This document shows, piece by piece, positions 43,498 through 53,010 of a stretch of 64,000 nucleotides of DNA. The stretch is from the NCBI GenBank assembly GCA_051748085.1, contig JBNJHA010000004.1:1-64000 (forward strand). Reading direction: 5' to 3'. Below the pieces are notes generated by a model, which made no database searches, was not told the DNA's origin, and saw only the letters and a list, made by a program, of their open reading frames with translations. Every line of letters begins with the position of its first letter. The first letter of the stretch is position 1. A program made the translations under genes and the position numbers. The DNA is from CAYNNQ01 sp051748085 (lineage in GTDB: Bacteria > Desulfobacterota > Desulfovibrionia > Desulfovibrionales > Desulfonatronovibrionaceae).

Positions 43498-45138
43498 TCA
43501 TCTCCGGGAATATTTTTGCAGTTTCTGCGGGACCCACCAGCGGGGCATATTATAGGAAATGCCGGCCGGAGCGGCCTCTATGCCGTGAAAGCGCGTATCC
43601 AGGATCGGCAGGGACATCGGGACATACAAAAAACAATACGGCTGATCCCGGTGCAGGATTTCCTGCAGCCGATCATATATTTTTTTTCTTTCCTGCTGAT
43701 CCATGGACCTTCTCCCGCGCAGCAGAAGGGAATCCACCTCGGAATTGCTATAGCCAACAAAATTGAGTCCGTTGTCTTCGATTTTAGAAGAATGCCAGAC
43801 ATCGAAAATATCCGGATCCTGAACTATATTCCAACCGAGGAGAAGAGCCTCAAAACGGCGCTTGTCCACAAATTCCTTTATGAAGGTCGCCCATTCAACG
43901 GTGCGTATGTCCATTTCTATTCCGATTTGCTTTAAACGGTATTGTATAATGGTCGCCGTTTTTATGCGCAGATCGTTTCCCTGGCTGGTAAGCAGCGTGA
44001 ATGAAAACGGACGGCCGTTTTTGTCCAGCAAACCGTCACCATCGTGATCCCTCCAGCCATTTTGGGCCAAAAGCTCGACCGCCTTTTCCGGGTCATAACC
44101 GTGATCGCTGATTTCATGATTATAAACCCAGGTTCCGGGTTTGTATGGACCTATTGTCGCCACGCCTTGGCCAAGCAAAACTCCTTTTATAATTTCTTTT
44201 TTGTCTATGGCATAAGCCAGCGCTCTGCGCACCTCTGGTTCGGTAAACAAGGGATGTCTCAAATTGTAGCCCAAATAAGTATAGCTGAAAGAAAGATATT
44301 TATACTTATTGAAATTATCTTCCCAGAATTTACCCGTGGTCTGGAAAAGGAACTGTTGCGGAGACAAACTCATCATATCCAGGTTGCGGGCTTTCAGCTC
44401 CATGAACATGGTGGCCGGATCAGGAATGACCCGGTAAATAAGCCCATCCAGATACGGCCGCCCCAAAAAATAATCCTCATTCGCCTCTAGAACCAGCCTG
44501 CGTCCTTCATCCCATTTGGCAAGCTTGAACGGTCCGGCACCCATGGGACGGCGGCTGTATTCGGACTGAAGCAGGTCCTCGCCTTCCAGGCAGTGCTCGG
44601 GCAGAATTGAATGTGCCCATGTGACAAGTGAACGGGCAAAAGGCTTTTCATAAAGCACCTCAAATGTATACTCATCCAGCAGACGGAATTCCTTTATCCG
44701 TTTATAATCCTCGGCGTAAGCGGTCGGAGTCTCAGGGTCAATCATCAGATTATAGGTAAATTGGACATCCCGCGCGGTTAAAGGCTGGCCATCAAACCAT
44801 TTTATGTCCTCTCTCAATTTAAACTTAAGCCTTGTTCCGTTATCAAGCACCGAATAGCTCTCGGCGGCCCAGGGAACCAGCTCAATATCCTTATTATATT
44901 TAAGCGGAGCAACATAGATGTGATCCGCCACTTCGTGCGAAGCACTGTCTGACGCCAAAGGGGGGATAAGATTACTCGGCTCGCCGTTGATCCCGAGCAC
45001 GGCCATCCCGCCGGTTTGCGACTTGGAAGCATTGACTGCCACAGTGTCCACGCCGTTTTTTTCCTCCGGAGGCTTGTCCCGGCACCCAGTGAGCACACAT
45101 AACGCCAAAAGAAATAAAAGGAAAAAACACTTGTGCAT
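43498..45138 (-). CDS. Peptide/solute-binding lipoprotein, ABC family 5
   Basis: 546 residues. The N-terminus MHKCFFLLFLLALCVLTGCRDK is a lipoprotein signal with lipobox LTGC (Cys19). WFDGQPLTARDVQFTYN, RALAYAIDKKEIIKGVLLGQG and the C-terminal QDPDIFDVWHSS are the DppA/OppA family-5 pattern. It captures peptides or related solutes outside the inner membrane for an ABC importer. No permease or ATPase gene is adjacent, so the partner is elsewhere or it acts alone. Confidence 0.9.
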   Translation of the reverse strand: MHKCFFLLFLLALCVLTGCRDKPPEEKNGVDTVAVNASKSQTGGMAVLGINGEPSNLIPPLASDSASHEVADHIYVAPLKYNKDIELVPWAAESYSVLDNGTRLKFKLREDIKWFDGQPLTARDVQFTYNLMIDPETPTAYAEDYKRIKEFRLLDEYTFEVLYEKPFARSLVTWAHSILPEHCLEGEDLLQSEYSRRPMGAGPFKLAKWDEGRRLVLEANEDYFLGRPYLDGLIYRVIPDPATMFMELKARNLDMMSLSPQQFLFQTTGKFWEDNFNKYKYLSFSYTYLGYNLRHPLFTEPEVRRALAYAIDKKEIIKGVLLGQGVATIGPYKPGTWVYNHEISDHGYDPEKAVELLAQNGWRDHDGDGLLDKNGRPFSFTLLTSQGNDLRIKTATIIQYRLKQIGIEMDIRTVEWATFIKEFVDKRRFEALLLGWNIVQDPDIFDVWHSSKIEDNGLNFVGYSNSEVDSLLLRGRRSMDQQERKKIYDRLQEILHRDQPYCFLYVPMSLPILDTRFHGIEAAPAGISYNMPRWWVPQKLQKYSRR

Positions 45139-45703
45139 AAGCTCTAATTGTGGTTATAATTAAATATAAAAATAATTCCTGTCCTCTTTCAACAAAAACT
45201 GTTTGGTAAATAAACCCGAGCAAAGGATGAATTACCCATAAAACTACTTTAAATCGTCGAAGTTGTGAAGGTGGCTGACAGGGCATATATTTCAATAATA
45301 TTGAGCTCCTGCATATTTCCTCATTTTTTTTGCCTTTCGGGCTTGCAAACCGTCTAAAGTTTGATTAGATGGTCCTGTTCTCTGAAGACTAAAAAAAAGG
45401 TAACCATTCAGCACACAAAAAAATCACCGCATTTTTTGCCTGTGACAGGCCGCCCGATCTTCTTATGTACTCTAAAAGAGGGAAATCGGACCGCGGGATG
45501 GAACACAAAAACAAGTTCTCAAAACATGCATTGCCGGAACAAAAATTTGCTTTCATCAGAACCATCGAGTCCGGAGGGGGCAGGCAGCAGCCATTGGCGG
45601 ACATTAGAAAACCGCAGACCAACAGCACGAAAAACAAAAAATTTGATGAACAAATACAATAACAGCCGATAATTTCGCGTATATTGAAGAGGTTTGGATA
45701 CAA
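45139..45703. other. Intergenic region holding composite element E
   Basis: 565 bases between divergent genes. No credible gene. About 260 bases before the repeat hold nothing recognised. Element E occupies 45401-45657. Confidence 0.5.
45401..45657. repeat. Composite inverted-repeat element E
   Basis: Left end GTAACCATTCAGCACAC, right end TTGATGAACAAATAC. Inner arms at 45450-45482 and 45588-45620 are inverted repeats: CGATCTTCTTATGT on the left, while the reverse complement of the right arm reads TGCGGTTTTCTAATGT. The near hairpin pairs CCGAT with ATCGG where A and D have CCGGT with ACCGG, a compensatory change. Centre CGGACCGCGGGATGG plus AACACAAAAACAAG is shared with B and D. Confidence 0.75.
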
Positions 45704-48700
45704 ATGACAACAGACAACAATGACATAAAAATAAAAAATATAATCCAGGATTTTGTCCAGGACAGTATTCCGGAATATATCAGGGAAGGTGCGGACAGTA
45801 TACTGGCCAACAATGGCGTCCAAAAACTTTCTCTGAAGCAGCACGATCAGTACCTGGATATAGAAGCCCATATCCAAGGTGAAGACTTTCAAGTATACAA
45901 TGCTGAAATCGGATTAAACCTGGAGAGTGAAACTACAAACTTCTATTGCAATTGTCCGGAATCATTTTCCGGCATCTGCCGCCATGTAGGGGCGGCAGCA
46001 CTCAAATTCCTGAATTCCCTGGACGAAGAAAACCAGACCGACAAACCCAGACCGCGAACGGATTGGAGACAAGATTTTCGCGCTTTCTTTGCTACGGAAC
46101 TCGAACCTGAGCCGGGGCAACACTATCTGGTTTACCGTTTTTTCCCCGAACCGGAACGTCTACAGGTAGAATTATTCCGGGCCCGGCAAAATAAATCGGG
46201 ACTGTCCACTGTCCTCAATCCGATAACGCTTGAACAAATCATGCGCAATCCGAATTGGTGCGAAATGGCTCCCCAATTGCCCCACCTTGCCGAGCAGATC
46301 GGTCAGTACCTGGATTATTACGGGCACCGCATAGAAATCCCTTACGGACTCATGAACTGGTTTTTCTGGACCATACGCAATGAATACTATCTATTCTGGG
46401 AGGAAACGGAGCAGCCGGTCCGGGTGGAAACTACGCCCATGCGCCTGCAATTGCGGCCAAAGCTCTCTGAGGACGGCTTAAGCTTCGAGATTATGCTGGG
46501 CAGAGAAGGAAAAATTCCTTTTTCCATTTCCGGAGAGGAAATATTTTTTTACGGACAACTTCCGCTCTGGGTTTGCTGGAAACACAGATTCTATCCGGTT
46601 CAGACCGGTTTACAACCCAAGCTGGTGCAAAGCCTGGCCAGCAATCCCCCGATAATTCCGCATAGTGAAATTTCCGAATTTCTGGATCGAGTCTGGACCA
46701 GAATCCATGCTTCCGACCTTTTCGGCCAGGAAGAATTTCTGGAAAGAATGTCGCCCATATTCGTCCAGGCCGAATACAATCCCAAGTTATACCTGGATGA
46801 GGAAGGAAGCCTTTTAACGCTTCAAGTGCAAAACATATACAATACTGAACACGGAGAAATATCCATGGAGGGTCCGGATCCGGACCTGCAAACCGGGAGC
46901 TATCAATTCGAAAACAGTTCATATCTGATACGCCGTGATCAGGATGCGGAAGCGGAACTTTTGAATAAACTCACGCAAATGGATTTTCAGGCCCGTAACA
47001 ACGCCCTGTGGTTTTTAGAGCCGGAAGAGGCCATTACCTTCCTCCTTGATTCCTATCCGATTCTGGTCAAGGACTACCGAGTGTACGGAGAACAGAATCT
47101 GACCCGGTACAAAGTCAGACTTACACCGCCAAGTGTTGTGGCCAAGGTTGAAAGCGAAGAGGACGACAAATGGTTCGATCTTGAGCTCAATGTTGAATAC
47201 GATGATGTTCAGGTCCCGATTGAAAAAATATGGAAGGCCTGGACAGAAGGCAAACGCTATGTCCAGCTCAAAGACGGTTCGTATACCAGCCTTCCGGAAA
47301 GTTGGCTCAAAAAATTGGGGCATAAACTTCAGGCCATGGGTCTGGACCCGGAAAAACCGCCCAAGGCCAGATTTCAAAACCATGAAGTCCCGGTTCTGGA
47401 CAACATTCTTGAGGACATCGAGGAGGTTCACGCCGACTCATTCTGGACGGAACTGCGCGAAAAATTGCATTCTTTTGAAGAAATCGAACAAATTACAGAA
47501 CCGGAAGGTCTCAAGGCGGAACTGCGACCATATCAGAAACAAGGCCTCAGTTATCTCAATTTTCTCAATGAATATCACTTCGGGGGCATACTGGCGGACG
47601 AGATGGGATTGGGTAAAACCATTCAGACTCTCGCTTTTCTTCAATATTTGCGCGAACGGCATAAAACAGGTCCCAACCTGATAGTTGTTCCAACCTCTGT
47701 TTTGCCCAACTGGGAACGGGAAGCCGCCAAGTTCGTGCCGGCAATGAAAAGACTGGTCATTTACGGCGCGAAACGCGAAGAAATGTTCAAGGACATCAAG
47801 AACTCTGATATTATCATTACCACATACGCCCTGTTGCGCCGCGACCTGGAGGAACTGCTCAAATACGAGTACAATTCCATAATCCTGGATGAAGCCCAGA
47901 ACATTAAAAATCCGAATACCATAACCGCCAGGTCGGTGCGCAAGCTGAAAGGCCAATTCAAACTATGCCTTTCCGGCACGCCCATAGAAAACAATCTGCT
48001 CGAATTGTGGTCATTATTCGAATTTTTGATGCCCGGATTCCTGGGCTCCCAGCACGCCTTTCAAAAAGGTTTTGTTAAACCGATCAAGGACGGAGACGAG
48101 GAAAGCCTTGAATATCTCCGCAATCGGGTAAAACCCTTTATTCTGCGCAGAACAAAATCCAAGGTGGCCAAGGACCTGCCTCCGAAAATGGAAAATGTTT
48201 ACTATAGCGCCCTAACCGAGGAACAACAAGAACTATACACCGGGTTGGCCAAAAAGCTGAAAGAACAGGTTCTGCAGCGTGTGGATGAAAAAGGAATTTC
48301 CGGAAGCCAGATGTCCATCTTGGACGCATTGCTCAAATTGCGCCAGATCTGCTGCCATCCTAGACTGCTTAAGCTGGATATGCCCGGAGTCAGCACCAAT
48401 CTGTCGTCCGGAAAATTCGAAGCTTTTAAGGATCTGATCACAACGATAGTCGATGACGGACATAAAGTTCTGGTTTTTTCCCAATTTGTTCAAATGCTGC
48501 ATATAATAAGATCCTGGCTGAGCATGAACAATATACCATTCGCCTACCTGGACGGCGCGAGCAAGGACCGTTTCGAGCAGGTGGACAAATTCAACAACAG
48601 CCCGGAAATACCGATCTTTCTTATATCGCTTAAGGCTGGAGGTACCGGCCTGAATCTTACCGCGGCCGACTATGTAATTCATTACGACCCGTGGTGGAAT

Positions 48701-48913
48701 CCAGCCGTGGAGGACCAGGCCACGGACAGGACCCATCGCATAGGCCAGACCAAAAAAGTGTTCTCTTATAAAATGATCTGCGAAAATTCCGTGGAAGAAA
48801 AAATTCTTAAATTGCAGGAACAAAAAAAGGGCGTGGCCGAGGCGATTATTCCGGGTCAGAACGCATGGAAAAACCTCACCCGCGACGATCTGGAGATGCT
48901 CTTTGAAGTATAA
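45704..48913 (+). CDS. SNF2-family helicase with SWIM zinc finger
   Basis: 1069 residues. The N-terminal SWIM finger has Cys82, Cys84, Cys92 and His94 (CNCPESFSGICRH). A long middle region (about 100-590) leads to the SNF2 ATPase: DEMGLGKTIQ near 632-641, DEAQNIKNP near 728, LSGTPIENNLLELWSL, then helicase C with LVFSQFVQML, GGTGLNLTAADYVIHYDPWWNPAVE and DRTHRIGQ. It is an ATP-driven DNA translocase of the bacterial HepA/RapA-like or SWI2 group, probably acting on protein-DNA complexes. Target unknown. It is monocistronic with its own terminator. Confidence 0.94.
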   Translation: MTTDNNDIKIKNIIQDFVQDSIPEYIREGADSILANNGVQKLSLKQHDQYLDIEAHIQGEDFQVYNAEIGLNLESETTNFYCNCPESFSGICRHVGAAALKFLNSLDEENQTDKPRPRTDWRQDFRAFFATELEPEPGQHYLVYRFFPEPERLQVELFRARQNKSGLSTVLNPITLEQIMRNPNWCEMAPQLPHLAEQIGQYLDYYGHRIEIPYGLMNWFFWTIRNEYYLFWEETEQPVRVETTPMRLQLRPKLSEDGLSFEIMLGREGKIPFSISGEEIFFYGQLPLWVCWKHRFYPVQTGLQPKLVQSLASNPPIIPHSEISEFLDRVWTRIHASDLFGQEEFLERMSPIFVQAEYNPKLYLDEEGSLLTLQVQNIYNTEHGEISMEGPDPDLQTGSYQFENSSYLIRRDQDAEAELLNKLTQMDFQARNNALWFLEPEEAITFLLDSYPILVKDYRVYGEQNLTRYKVRLTPPSVVAKVESEEDDKWFDLELNVEYDDVQVPIEKIWKAWTEGKRYVQLKDGSYTSLPESWLKKLGHKLQAMGLDPEKPPKARFQNHEVPVLDNILEDIEEVHADSFWTELREKLHSFEEIEQITEPEGLKAELRPYQKQGLSYLNFLNEYHFGGILADEMGLGKTIQTLAFLQYLRERHKTGPNLIVVPTSVLPNWEREAAKFVPAMKRLVIYGAKREEMFKDIKNSDIIITTYALLRRDLEELLKYEYNSIILDEAQNIKNPNTITARSVRKLKGQFKLCLSGTPIENNLLELWSLFEFLMPGFLGSQHAFQKGFVKPIKDGDEESLEYLRNRVKPFILRRTKSKVAKDLPPKMENVYYSALTEEQQELYTGLAKKLKEQVLQRVDEKGISGSQMSILDALLKLRQICCHPRLLKLDMPGVSTNLSSGKFEAFKDLITTIVDDGHKVLVFSQFVQMLHIIRSWLSMNNIPFAYLDGASKDRFEQVDKFNNSPEIPIFLISLKAGGTGLNLTAADYVIHYDPWWNPAVEDQATDRTHRIGQTKKVFSYKMICENSVEEKILKLQEQKKGVAEAIIPGQNAWKNLTRDDLEMLFEV

Positions 48914-48942
48914 AAAAACCCGCCAAATGGCGGGTTTTTTTT
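48912..48942. terminator. Bidirectional terminator after the SNF2 gene
   Basis: AACCCGCCA pairs with TGGCGGGTT around AA. A-tract before and T-tract after the stem give a terminator usable from both strands, so it may also end ssb transcription. Confidence 0.92.
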
Positions 48943-48950
48943 ATTTACGG

Positions 48951-49036
48951 GCAGCTATTGACTACATTAAAAAATTCACCGGATTTTTTGCGTAAATTTG
49001 GTGAACAGATACATTTACGGTAACTATTGACCATCC
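48951..49036. repeat. Short repeat G with flanking ATTTACGG and a second left end
   Basis: GCAGCTATTGACTACATTAAAA, AAATTCACCGG, then AATTTGGTGAACAGATAC (48951-49012). ATTTACGG stands on both sides (48943-48950 and 49013-49020). Next comes another left end TAACTATTGACCAT. Either an 8-bp target duplication or a 70-bp tandem period explains this. Confidence 0.65.
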
Positions 49037-49056
49037 TCCCGAAAAAAGGACGTTGA

Positions 49057-49545
49057 CTAAAACGGAGAATCGTCCATCCCGCTGGCTTCCGAAGGAAAAG
49101 CCGGTCCCATATCCTCCTGCGCGGCTTCGGATCGACCGGAATTATAATTTCTGTTCTCCTGCTCCGGGGCATCCTGGGGAGCGGGGATATATCCCCCCCT
49201 GTCCTGCTGTCCTTTGGAATCCAGACCCTGAACCCGATTGGCTACGATCTCAGTGGTATACTTATCCTGTCCCTCGCGGTCCTGCCATTTCCTGGTCTGC
49301 AACCGTCCCTCCACGAGAACCAGACTGCCTTTGCTCAGATAATTTGAGCAGAACTCGGCCGGTTTGCCAAAAACTACTATCCGATGCCATTCCGTCTTAT
49401 CCACCTTATTCCCGCTACGATCAGTATAGGATTCATCGGTGGCCATATTAAAATTGCATACCGGATTTCCGGTGTTGGTATAGGCCTGTTTGGGATCATG
49501 CCCCAAACGCCCGACTAAGATCGCTTTATTCATACTTCCTGCCAT
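49057..49545 (-). CDS. ssb: Single-stranded DNA-binding protein SSB
   Basis: 162 residues from MAGSMNKAILVGRLGHDPKQ, with AAGGAGG before the ATG; a longer upstream frame is dismissed. An OB fold (WHRIVVFGKPAEFCSNYLSKGSLVLVEGRLQTRKWQD) is followed by a Gly/Gln-rich tail and the acidic tip MDDSPF that binds partner proteins. It coats single strands during replication and repair. It is 87 bases downstream of the preceding unknown gene. Confidence 0.97.
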   Translation of the reverse strand: MAGSMNKAILVGRLGHDPKQAYTNTGNPVCNFNMATDESYTDRSGNKVDKTEWHRIVVFGKPAEFCSNYLSKGSLVLVEGRLQTRKWQDREGQDKYTTEIVANRVQGLDSKGQQDRGGYIPAPQDAPEQENRNYNSGRSEAAQEDMGPAFPSEASGMDDSPF

Positions 49546-49632
49546 ATTACCTCCTTGTAGTCCGAAAAAATGCATAAGATCAGCTTTTGAAACCTTATGC
49601 TGTTAATTACCGATTTTATTAATTAATTTGCA

Positions 49633-49989
49633 TTACTTCGCCGCTTTGACATCATACTCCAGATTATCAAGTTCATCCTCAATTTCGTTTGATAATCGGT
49701 CCGCCTTGTCCGGCTTGCGATCAGCCAGATAGGAATTAAGCTCCGCGGTCATTTTTTCGAGTTTTTTTAAATATCCGGTCAAAATCTCCCGGATCGTATT
49801 ATCCATATCCTCCACAAATCGGGACTTGTCCGCCAAAACGCTTATCAATTCCAACACGCCCCGAGTCTGTATGTCAGTCCTTTGTTGCCCTTCCTCAAAG
49901 GCCAGAGCAAAAAGAGACGGCCAGCGGTTTTTAACTTCCTTTTCACTGTAGGTATAAGCCATCACCCTGATCTGAAGTACACGTCCCAT
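49633..49989 (-). CDS. Conserved hypothetical protein in the acetyl-CoA carboxylase gene string
   Basis: 118 residues from MGRVLQIRVMAYTYSEKEVKN, with AAGGGGG upstream; the ATG lies two bases after the stop of the biotinyl gene. The protein is all-helical in appearance, with a charged C-terminus (LADRKPDKADRLSNEIEDELDNLE). No family is recognised. The position suggests cotranscription with the biotinyl protein and ssb. Confidence 0.7.
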   Translation of the reverse strand: MGRVLQIRVMAYTYSEKEVKNRWPSLFALAFEEGQQRTDIQTRGVLELISVLADKSRFVEDMDNTIREILTGYLKKLEKMTAELNSYLADRKPDKADRLSNEIEDELDNLEYDVKAAK

Positions 49990-49991
49990 TA

Positions 49992-50642
49992 TTACCCCCT
50001 TTCTTCCCATTCCGCCTGAACGCGATTGACCACATCCTGGATCTCGGTCAATTGTTCCTCCGGACAAACGCCTATAAGCGGCTGGCCGGCATCTATGACC
50101 TGGCTTGGACTGAAGTACACAGTATAAATCAATCCGCTCCTGCCCTGATATGCAATCACGGTTTCCCTTTTCATTCGGGACAATATAAATAATTCCTCAT
50201 TATCTCGAACTGTTACCGACTGGCATCCCCGGGCCTTTATCTTGCTGTCCACGGCCGGAACAAAATAGTATTTGCCTTTCTCCGGGGCCAGAAAAAGATG
50301 CAAAGCTTTTTTAAGGATAATATCCAGGACTTCCTGACGGGTCAAAAAATGTCTGATCTTCAAAAGTGGTGTTCCGGCCTGGACAAAATCCCCGCTTTTA
50401 ACCGCACAAAACTCTGTAATTTCCCCTTTATCCGGAGCATACACAGGCTTGTCCAGATTTTCCCGGCGCAATCTAGCCAGCAGCGAACCGGGATATTGCT
50501 GCCATTTTCCATGCGCCCCCTGAACGCAAACGCCTGTCTGATCAATAACGAAGTCCACGTATCCGGTGTGCATCGCCGTAACAATTATTTCTTTATACGG
50601 CTCACTATGTATTTCTTCCAAAAAACCTCTGATATCAAGCAA
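49992..50642 (-). CDS. Biotin carboxyl carrier-like protein
   Basis: 216 residues. The C-terminal region matches a biotinyl domain: SRMKRE with Lys158 as the probable biotin site, then TVIAYQGRSGLIYTVYFSPSQVIDAGQPLIGV. The motif is RMKRE, not the usual AMKM. The middle has another biotinyl-like half (VYAPDKGEITEFCAVKSGDFVQAGTPLLKI) without the Lys motif. It would carry the carboxyl group from AccC to AccAD. Start is a TTG with GGAG six bases upstream. It is immediately upstream of the 118-residue unknown gene and downstream of accAD. Confidence 0.75.
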   Translation of the reverse strand: MLDIRGFLEEIHSEPYKEIIVTAMHTGYVDFVIDQTGVCVQGAHGKWQQYPGSLLARLRRENLDKPVYAPDKGEITEFCAVKSGDFVQAGTPLLKIRHFLTRQEVLDIILKKALHLFLAPEKGKYYFVPAVDSKIKARGCQSVTVRDNEELFILSRMKRETVIAYQGRSGLIYTVYFSPSQVIDAGQPLIGVCPEEQLTEIQDVVNRVQAEWEERG

Positions 50643-50705
50643 ATTGGTCTCCTGTTATAGCTATTAGCGTGGGAAACTAGTCCCCCGGAAAATTTCGCCC
50701 CGGTT

Positions 50706-52943
50706 TTAACGATAATATATATTTCTCCCGCCCATGGTCATCAACGCCTGATAAAGATTGCCCCTCACCTCGCGTCTGTCCCAGATTCCCTGAATATGAC
50801 CGCGGGACAAGGCGTTATAGGCACGATGGTAATCCGGAGAAATCTCAATTCCCGTGGTTTCCTGAATAACCCCGGGACCGGCAAAACCGATATTGGATGA
50901 CCGCACCGCAAATTGATACGGTGAACAGCCAAGGAAACTGGCCAAAGGTCCGGCATAGGAATTGGTATCATACAAAACAAGATACAGACCCCCGGCTTCC
51001 AGGTATCTACGGATAGCCATGGTGCACCGGGGCATTTGAATCACCCCGTTGGTGCCTTCCTGGATGCGTATTCCGGCTGTGCCATGCGCATAAAAAAATA
51101 AAGGCAGATGTCTTTTGCGCGCCCTTTCCGCAGCCCGGATAATCTTTTCGCCTTCAGCCGCGCCTACACTGCCGCCCCTGAAACGGGCCATAAGCATTAT
51201 TACTACCATCTGTACGCCTTTTACCGAAGCATCAAATGTCATGCACGCGCATTTATGGCCCACTTTTTTTTGAGCCTCTTCCAGCTTCAAGTCAAAGCCG
51301 TCAAAATTAAGAGGATTGCCCGAAGCTATACCCGAATTAAATTCCCGGATGGAGCGTCGATCAAAAACATTATAAAGGTACCATTCATATTCCATGGAAA
51401 AATGGTGACCGCAATAACTGCATACTCCGGCAAAATCGCCGAAAAGATCCGGGGCCCATTGATCAAGGCAACCCTGGCTTGTCGAATTGGGACAGAGCAC
51501 GGCTTTGTCCTTTTTAGCCTGCGGACTAATGTATATCCAATTATTTTTAGCCGATTTATTCGAGTCCCAGGCGGACAGAGAAGTCAATTCGCTCGTTTCC
51601 TTTTTGGCCTTGATCAGGCCCAGACGTTGCAGAGGAGTACGGAACCTTTCACCGATCCTTCCGAACAGGGCGTGCACTTCTCCATGCACTTCTTCGGCAA
51701 ATTCAGAAATCTTTCTCTGATGCCGTTTTAAAAAATCATAGCGGATAAAACCATATATGGTCCAGCCACTATCAACGACAAGATCAGCCCCCTTTTTCCA
51801 CATCGGAGTATGATCTTCGTAGGCATGTCTGCTCATATTTCTGTATTTCTGGTAACGCTGCCAGACCAGACGTTCCCGCGATCTGGAGCTTAATGTCCAG
51901 CGAACATAAATATCTGGATTTTTCAGCTTGCGCAGAACCAGGCTTCTAATAAACCTGACTCCCTTGACCCGGAGTACAACATCGTCCGTGGCTCGAATTA
52001 CTTCCTGGCGCAGATTACGAAAGAAATCAAAATTTTCCGGTCTCGCACCCAGGACAGGCTCTCTTAAAACCTTATCCACATAGCCCATTGCCCGGTTGTC
52101 GTCGGCAGTAATCTTTAATTGTTGTGCACACTTGTCAACAAGACTTGCCTCGGCTTTCTGCCCTTTTTTAAGTCTGCCCTCGATTGCCGCGGCCCCTTCC
52201 GGAGAAATAACGGAATAATACCCATGCGAAAGCATTATCCTGCGGTCGGCCAGTCCAATGGCCTCGGCCCCGCCGGAACCGCCCTCGGAAAAGATCGAAA
52301 TCACCGGGACTCTTAGCCCGGCCATTTCGTATAAATTCTTGGCTATCTGTTGAGCGGCACCAGGATAATCTTCAATCGGGTAAGAACCAGGAGTAAATAT
52401 ATACGTATGCACCGGGATATTTTCCAGAGAAGCCACCTGCATATAACGCAACGCTTTGGCGTTCCCCCATGGCTTGACTGAACCGCCGTTCCTAAACTCT
52501 TCTCCGTGCCCCTTTTCCTGGCCGACAACCATAACCGGCTGCTTGTGCACCTTTTTTCCAACTCTGCGGGTAATGTAGGCCCGGGCGATTATCATGGACG
52601 GATCAATGCTGCATTCGTCGCGCCCGCCGATTTCCGTATAATTATCATATACATTTTCCAGGATATCCTTAAGCGAAATACGCTGCGGATGCCGGACAAT
52701 ACGCACTTTGTCCATGGCCTTGAGCTGACGTTCAAGCTTGTTTTCCAGAAAAACAAATACCTCTTCCAGGGCTCGAAGCTGTCTGTCGCATTCCTTGCCG
52801 GATATCCGGGCATATTTTTCCAGAAAATCATTTAACTTGGACTTAAGAAGGGAAATATTCTTATTTTCCCTGTGCCCGAAAATATCCTGTATGTAATGCA
52901 GGCGTTCCTGCAGATCCTGAATCTTTTTTTCTATATCAAGCAT
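50706..52943 (-). CDS. Acetyl-CoA carboxylase carboxyltransferase, AccA-AccD fusion
   Basis: 745 residues. The N-terminal half is AccA-like: IQDLQERLHYIQDIF, then RIVRHPQRISLKDILENVY, FTPGSYPIEDYPGAAQQI and FSEGGSGGAEAIGLAD. The C-terminal half is AccD-like, with a Cys cluster (C-x7-C then CSYC, so one pair is altered from the usual CxxC) and then GVQMVVIMLMARFRGGSVGAAEGEKI. It transfers carboxyl from biotin to acetyl-CoA to give malonyl-CoA for fatty-acid synthesis. In most bacteria the order is two separate genes; a fused form is known from Desulfovibrio-like organisms. No clear ribosome site. Confidence 0.9.
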   Translation of the reverse strand: MLDIEKKIQDLQERLHYIQDIFGHRENKNISLLKSKLNDFLEKYARISGKECDRQLRALEEVFVFLENKLERQLKAMDKVRIVRHPQRISLKDILENVYDNYTEIGGRDECSIDPSMIIARAYITRRVGKKVHKQPVMVVGQEKGHGEEFRNGGSVKPWGNAKALRYMQVASLENIPVHTYIFTPGSYPIEDYPGAAQQIAKNLYEMAGLRVPVISIFSEGGSGGAEAIGLADRRIMLSHGYYSVISPEGAAAIEGRLKKGQKAEASLVDKCAQQLKITADDNRAMGYVDKVLREPVLGARPENFDFFRNLRQEVIRATDDVVLRVKGVRFIRSLVLRKLKNPDIYVRWTLSSRSRERLVWQRYQKYRNMSRHAYEDHTPMWKKGADLVVDSGWTIYGFIRYDFLKRHQRKISEFAEEVHGEVHALFGRIGERFRTPLQRLGLIKAKKETSELTSLSAWDSNKSAKNNWIYISPQAKKDKAVLCPNSTSQGCLDQWAPDLFGDFAGVCSYCGHHFSMEYEWYLYNVFDRRSIREFNSGIASGNPLNFDGFDLKLEEAQKKVGHKCACMTFDASVKGVQMVVIMLMARFRGGSVGAAEGEKIIRAAERARKRHLPLFFYAHGTAGIRIQEGTNGVIQMPRCTMAIRRYLEAGGLYLVLYDTNSYAGPLASFLGCSPYQFAVRSSNIGFAGPGVIQETTGIEISPDYHRAYNALSRGHIQGIWDRREVRGNLYQALMTMGGRNIYYR

Positions 52944-53010
52944 ATTTTAATTCTTTGTTATTTATACTGTCTGTAAAAACAATTAAGAGATGAGCGTGAA
53001 TAAACATTGA

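Noticed and set aside
22475..45657. CRISPR array or short-spacer arrays among the repeats
   Set aside because: Repeats are dispersed, palindromic and of varying length; no regular spacers and no cas genes are present.
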